Origin: Pseudoips prasinana
Lineage: Eukaryota; Arthropoda; Insecta; Lepidoptera; Nolidae
Assembly: GCA_951640165.1 (NCBI GenBank)
Contig: OX621263.1
Location: 11,228,001 to 11,292,000 of the forward strand
Length of the DNA: 64,000 bases
Direction of reading: 5' to 3'
Shown here piece after piece: positions 59,230 through 64,000 of the stretch. Position 1 is the stretch's first letter. The number at the start of each line of letters is the position of its first letter. Under the pieces are notes generated by a model, which was given only the letters and a program-made list of their open reading frames with translations, ran no database searches and had not been told where the DNA came from. The position numbers and the translations under genes are program-made.

Positions 59230-60675
59230 ACGTTATTGGGGTTGTTTACGCGTATAGTTGACCATGGGAAAAGCATCCAATACTTAGGTCCACCCCCGCA
59301 ACGGATAATGTCTGGCCCTGAGCTTTATTAATCGTCATAGCATAACAGAGACTGACTGGGAATTGTACTCGTTAGAAAGCGAAAGGAAAGTTTTTAGGAA
59401 TTATAGGTATCCTTGGAATAAAAACAATATCACCGGCGCCGCAACCTGTTAATATTTCAGCTTCGATAATGTTTTGCTGCAGATTTGTGACTTTGAGCCG
59501 AGTGCCGTTACAAAGTTTGGGAGGACATACATTTCTGAGGAGAATTATTGGTACACCGATTTTTAAAACTATTTTGTGGGCTGGCAGTCCGGGTGTGCTG
59601 AGGGAATCCAAAAATTCTACCCTGGTAGTGCGTGGCGTCATCTTCTTCCATAACGGTATTTATTGAGCTATATTCTTTACTATTCCCGGACGCATGAGTC
59701 AATATTTTAAAATTAATTGCCGCAGCTTGGTCATTGCGGGGAGTCAAAATAGCTCGCTGACGTAGCCAAGAACCAGCTTGATTTCCCATGTTTGTGCTAT
59801 CTCCGTACACAGAAGAAATAAGCTCCTGCTGTGATATAACGTAAGAGCAGAGATTACCAATCAAAATAACTTCCATCTTCTTGTACGGGGTATGTGCCAT
59901 CGCCTATTTTTTACAATAAATTGGCAAACTCCTGTGCATTTTCGCAGCCTCTGACTGATCGGGTTCCCTCCTATACTTATAACTATCTCTTAAATAGCCA
60001 ATAAGGACCTGTTGTGACTAATTTCACGTACCATGTCAGGAATTTCTCCATCAGTATTTAGTTGTACATGTCTCGTAAATCTTCAGCAAACTTGTCATGG
60101 TACTTTTGCCATAACTGGTTAGCACCCGATAACGCACAAAAGGTCAATAAGATGGCAAACAAATGTCGCAAGCGATGTGGACTATCGCTCACCCATGCTT
60201 TCCGCTAGAGCGTCATCCCAATGCTGACCTCCATCTAATAAATGGCGTGCTCGGCAAGCGGCCTGGTATGTGGGATGTTCAATATCATCAACTTTACGGA
60301 GCTCAGCAAAAGACGTAGGTCCTCGCACTACATGGACCATACTGTGGGATGAACTCACACGTGAGCACGCCACGTGAACCTGCCCGCCTTCCTTAAGTCA
60401 ATTCCAGCTAACTTGAGAGTTGGACTTTGCGATTTGTTGATGGTTATCGCAACACACACTTTTATAGGGAAATACAGTATTTTAAACTGAAAAGGGAGAT
60501 CATTTGGCACTAACGGAATACGTGACACGAACACTGTTTCTCCCTGGGCGGATCCAGGCATAATAGTAGCCTCTATAACACGATGCAAAGTTTTGACTTG
60601 AAGCCTAGTACCGTTGCAAAGCTTAGGTGGCTTCCAATTCCTCAGAACCATTATAGGTATACCCACACGCAACAT
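59230..60675 (-). pseudogene. Helitron PIF1-like helicase remnants, rearranged
   Basis: Two overlapping sets of helicase segments. Minus 60675-60340 encodes the C-terminal end of a helicase: KPPKLCNGTRLQVKTL, RIPLVPNDLPFQFKIL, AITINKSQSPTLKLAGIDL, HVACSRVSS. Directly after it (60320-60182) comes RGPTSFAELRKVDD, a block that normally lies well upstream in RepHel. 59900-59240 then gives WLRQRAILTPRNDQAAAIN, INTVMEEDDATHY, PPKLCNGTRLKVTNL, RIPIIPKNFPF and [19 protein letters not shown]. So the helicase end is present twice, with part of a second copy's middle in between. Stops and frameshifts are many. No Rep (HUH) domain is in the window. Confidence 0.8.
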
Positions 60676-60894
60676 ACATCCCCTATTATACGCCCTTAGG
60701 GGTGGAAATTCCTAAAATCCTGAAATACATATTTTTATTTTTAACGGAAAGGCCAAGTACCAATTTTCATGCTTTTCACTTAAAAAATTACACACTTTTC
60801 ATACAAACTTACATCCCCTATTTTACGCCCTGGGGGTGGAATTGCCAAAAATTCTAAAATATTTATTTTTATTTTTAGCTGAACTACTAAATAT

Positions 60895-62181
60895 TAGGTC
60901 TTTACCTATGAAATTGCCGTTCTGCAGTACTGGCCATTTCAAATCAAAATAATTTTTGTTTGGCTAAGAATTCTAATTTCAAATTAATTTTATTTTAAAA
61001 ACATGGATTCTTTTTTCCAAAAGTAGTCATTTCTTTATTGATTAGTGTTACATTTTCATCGCATTTCAATCTTTTTCGTCATCATGGATACGTTAAAAAT
61101 TCGAGTAATTATGGAATATGAGTACCGTCGTGGCAGCAACGCGGCACAAGCGGCACGCAACATCAACGACGTTTACGGAGCTAACACTACAAACCAACGC
61201 ACCACCTGTTATTGGTTTGCTCGCTTCCGTTCTGGAAATTTCGACCTGAAAAATGAACCTCGCGGTCGTCCGAAGACTTTGGTCGACAATGACGAATTAA
61301 AGGCGGTTGTGGAAGCTGATGATACACAATCTACGGCTGAATTAGCAGCAGCTTTCGACGTTAGCGTCAAAACAATATTGGTCCATTTGCGTCAAATTGG
61401 CAAGGTAAAAAAGCTTGACAAATGGGTGCCCCACGAACTCAATGATCGCCAGCGCGAAGTACGCGTCGAGACGTGCCTTGCACTGCTCAACAGACACACA
61501 AATGAAGGAATTGTGAACCGCATTGTTACCTGCGATGAAAAATGGATTCTGTTTGATAACCGCAAGCGCTCAGCAAGTTGGTTGGATCCTGGTTCAGCAC
61601 CTAAACAATGCCCTAAACGAAAACTTACCCCTAGAAAAGTGATGGTCACTGTTTGGTGGTCTAGCGCCGGTGTGATTCATCACAGCTTCTTACCAAACGG
61701 GGTGAGCATTACTGCAGATGTGTACTGTGAAGAACTGAGCACAATGATGGAGAAGCTGGCGCATCTCCAACCAGCATTGGTCAATCGCTCGTCTCCGCTG
61801 CTCCTGCACGACAACGCGCGACCTCATACTGCACAGCAGACGGTCTCCAAGTTGCAAGAACTGGGGTTGGAAGCTCTCCGTCATCCGCCCTACTCACCAG
61901 ACCTTGCGCCTACAGACTACTACTTTTTCCAGAATTTGGATAACTTCTTGGCGGGAAAAAAATTCAATACCCGAGAGGCAGTACAAAATGCCTTTGAAGA
62001 ATTTGTTGCCTCCCGTCCAGCTGATTTCTTTAAGAAGGGCATCAATAAACTGCCACTGCGATGGCAAAGATGCATTGATTGCATGGGTGATTACTTCGAT
62101 TAATACAAATAAAAAAATTCATGAAAAAAATTCGTTTAAATTTTTTCATACAAAACGGCAATTTCATAGGTAAAGACCTAT
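60895..62181 (+). mobile_element. Mariner transposon nested in Helitron C
   Basis: Inverted repeats TAGGTCTTTACCTATGAAAT at both ends with only the first base differing, TA at 60893-60894 and 62182-62183. 1287 bp, the usual mariner size, with one complete frame. Confidence 0.9.
61084..62103 (+). CDS. Mariner transposase (DD34D), intact
   Basis: 339 codons from ATG at 61084 (MDTLKIRVIMEYEYRRGSN); an earlier in-frame start is not needed. An N-terminal helix-turn-helix pair (AAQAARNINDVYG; STAELAAAFDVSVKTIL) is followed by the family motif WVPHEL. Catalytic residues: Asp in TCDEKWILFDN, Asp in LLHDNARPHTAQ, Asp in YSPDLAPTDYYFF with 34 residues between the last two. Length and motifs are complete and no stop interrupts it, so it may be active or recently active. 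It would bind the inverted repeats and move by cut-and-paste. Confidence 0.93.
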   Translation: MDTLKIRVIMEYEYRRGSNAAQAARNINDVYGANTTNQRTTCYWFARFRSGNFDLKNEPRGRPKTLVDNDELKAVVEADDTQSTAELAAAFDVSVKTILVHLRQIGKVKKLDKWVPHELNDRQREVRVETCLALLNRHTNEGIVNRIVTCDEKWILFDNRKRSASWLDPGSAPKQCPKRKLTPRKVMVTVWWSSAGVIHHSFLPNGVSITADVYCEELSTMMEKLAHLQPALVNRSSPLLLHDNARPHTAQQTVSKLQELGLEALRHPPYSPDLAPTDYYFFQNLDNFLAGKKFNTREAVQNAFEEFVASRPADFFKKGINKLPLRWQRCIDCMGDYFD

Positions 62182-62183
62182 TA

Positions 62184-63000
62184 TAAGTTTCAATGCCTTT
62201 AACTTCAAAAATGACGGATTTTCATACAATCTTTCATTCTCTATTTTATTTACCCCCTTAGGGTTAGTATTTCCAAAAACCCTTCCTTAGTGAATGTATC
62301 TATCGGTAAAATTTCAAGTCTCTAACCCCAGCCGCTAGCCGTCCAGGCTGTGCGTTGATATGTCAGTCAGTCAGTTTCCTCTTTTACTTATGTAGGTAGG
62401 TATATAGATTTGTGCTGAGAAAATTATGACAGACAGGGTTTATTTACTACATTCAAATACATTCATTCGGACAGGCTCAATAAAATTCGAATCGTCTGTA
62501 CATTCCCGTTACAAACGAATCGACAGCACAAACTTTCGATCGACTGACATTATAATTTAAAATTAAATTATAACAAATCCAACCTTATAGGTACAAAATT
62601 CAATTTGCCCAAAGAAAACAGAATATTTTAATAACCAATTTTTGACAACGACATACTTCTAGGCAACTAAGACCTTATTTCGAAACAATTCAGAACATTC
62701 AAAACCCTATGTAACTCATGCAATCAGCAAACACGGGCAAATCTTAACACCGCGAGTCAAAAGAAATGCACAACGACATCTATCGAAATAAAAATCAACT
62801 ATCAACCTAGTTCATTCAGAAAAGAGATGTCCTAATATGCACAATGACATCTATCGGACAGTTAGGTAATTCAACTATAAACATTAGTTCATCTTGAAGT
62901 AACGAAATGTGTGTTATTTTTTCATGATTACTTTAAAATCTAATATCTTTCGATAGACTGAACCGATTGCAATAAAACAAAAACTAAATGTTACCTCAAG
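62184..63000. other. Helitron C interior, non-coding
   Basis: Continuation of Helitron C past the mariner: a weak copy of the CCCCTTAGGG segment near 62250 and then AT-rich DNA. At about 62770-62870 two similar stretches (AAATGCACAACGACATCTATCG; ATATGCACAATGACATCTATCG) form an imperfect tandem pair of ~66 bp. No gene. Confidence 0.5.
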
Positions 63001-63446
63001 TTACGCTCAATCGTTGTGTATAAAAGTTATCTACATTGCTTTCGTATATTTTACGTGATACCCGAACATATAAACAGACAAACAGACACACAGACAAACA
63101 GACAAAAATTCTAAAAATGCTGGAAATGGGTTCTACTGGTTGTTCTTTAATACCCTGGCTATTCTTTTTGGATTTTCTTTCGATGTACAAAAATTATTTT
63201 TCTACAGATTTATTATATGTATAGATAATATATAATATATTAATTGTTGGATTAAATTAAATCTTATTAGTGTTTTTCAACTTAAATTTTAAGGCTTCGG
63301 GCTAATACTCAGAATTAAACTTAGGAGCAAAATCACTTTTCACCCGAAACGGCATTAGTGGCTAGGCCAACGAAGCAGTCAATCATTTAGAGGAATAAAG
63401 CGTTGAAAGAGGCTGGACAGTAAATAAAACATGTTTATACGTAGGT

Positions 63447-63857
63447 ATACAACATGTAACGTAATTAACGCACACCCTCAAACACCCCAATTAGAATATT
63501 ATATTGTAATCGTAATACATAGGTATGTACACTAAATTTTTATTTTAACATGTATACCTATGCATTGTTATTTACTAAATTAGTTTCTTGGAATAAAGTT
63601 TATTTTTATTTATTTTTTGTTGAATAATAGAATATGTATGAATTCAAATAAAACTGCGATTTAAAAGTCTTAATACTTTAAATTACGGTCCATTTCAATT
63701 TGTTTTGACTGTACAGGGTTAAAATAACGATAATTTCCGTAACTTTAATTATTTTGAAATAAAAAAAACATATATTAAAAATGATATAAATCGATTTAGT
63801 AAACGATTCTGAACAAATTATTTTCAGGATGTGCGTTAATTAAGTTACATGTTGTAT
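63447..63857. mobile_element. MITE with ~30-bp terminal inverted repeats
   Basis: ATACAACATGTAACGTAATT at the left is matched by AATTAAGTTACATGTTGTAT at the right, and complementarity continues into CGCACACCC against GGATGTGCG. About 411 bp, AT-rich interior with no frame. Confidence 0.72.
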
Positions 63858-64000
63858 AAACCAAGAAAGTGCTGTGGCATGCGCTATGCGTTTTACTGAG
63901 CGTTGAATTGCGGCCGGCGGGTTTTGACCGCAAGCCGTGGATGCCGATGGAAGGGGTTACCTCGCCCCGCAACGCACCTACTGAATACTAACTATTAATA
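63858..64000. other. GC-rich end of window, unassigned
   Basis: 63900-63980 is clearly more GC-rich than its surroundings (GCGGCCGGCGGGTTTTGACC). It might be the start of another repeat or an exon; too short to tell. Confidence 0.2.

Larger units (their letters stand above)
59077..63225 (-). mobile_element. Helitron, copy C, with helicase remnants and nested mariner
   Basis: Minus-strand 5' end TCTATACATATAATAAA at 63225. The 3' end hairpin is CGCGAACGAAGTCGCG followed by GGCACAGCTAG at 59077, then T. The 4.1 kb contain broken helicase coding sequence, imperfect tandem segments with TACATCCCCTATTTTACGCC (about 60675-60700, 60805-60830 and, after the mariner, a weaker copy near 62230), and a mariner. 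The 5' and 3' ends match those of copies A and B. Confidence 0.75.

Overview
The window is nuclear DNA from an insect, most likely a moth or butterfly. Two host genes are recognisable: RpL23 on the minus strand and the proteasome beta subunit PSMB4 (Prosbeta7) on the plus strand. The last exons of a third gene that I cannot name are also present, and perhaps one terminal exon of a fourth. Everything else is dominated by transposable elements and repeats of types common in Lepidoptera: jockey, R1 and RTE LINEs, BEL and gypsy LTR elements, hAT, Tc1, mariner, Harbinger, Helitrons, tRNA- and 5S-derived SINEs, and MITEs.

Layout. 1-1764: a BEL/Pao element running off the left edge (gag and probable 5' LTR), abutting a palindromic MITE. 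2019-2710: worn gag-like remnants. 3686-6549: three terminal exons of the unnamed gene. 8-16.8 kb: repeat mosaic with a SINE, a LINE RT remnant, a tandem duplication, GTCGAA hexamer arrays and MITEs. 16854-34094: one 17.2-kb Ty3/gypsy element in minus orientation, delimited by a perfect 4-bp duplication (CTAC). Each of its two ~3.7-kb LTRs contains an almost complete jockey-clade LINE. Its leader carries a hAT transposon (8-bp duplication ATACGCGC), which is itself split by an intact Tc1 element (TA duplication). 34099-36733: the 5' half of an R1-like LINE into which the gypsy element inserted. 36734-40437: RTE tail, a 19-bp minisatellite, and two inverted copies of a TAA-duplicating element lodged in a GTCGAA array.

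42342-58135: the host gene pair. RpL23 (4 exons, 140 aa) and PSMB4 (5 exons, 263 aa) are arranged head to head, with 631 bp between start codons. RpL23's last intron holds a hAT element with a nearly whole transposase. PSMB4's third intron holds a two-gene Harbinger element whose transposase has lost part of its catalytic core. 58199-63225: three Helitrons in series, the third with rearranged helicase segments and an intact mariner inside. The window ends with a long-TIR MITE.

The most unusual structure is the LTR element with a LINE in both LTRs. The LTR termini, PBS, PPT and target duplication all agree that the LINE lies inside the LTR and was duplicated with it. Exon structures, TSDs and element ends were read directly from the sequence. 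Clade names come from motif recognition, not from database searches.
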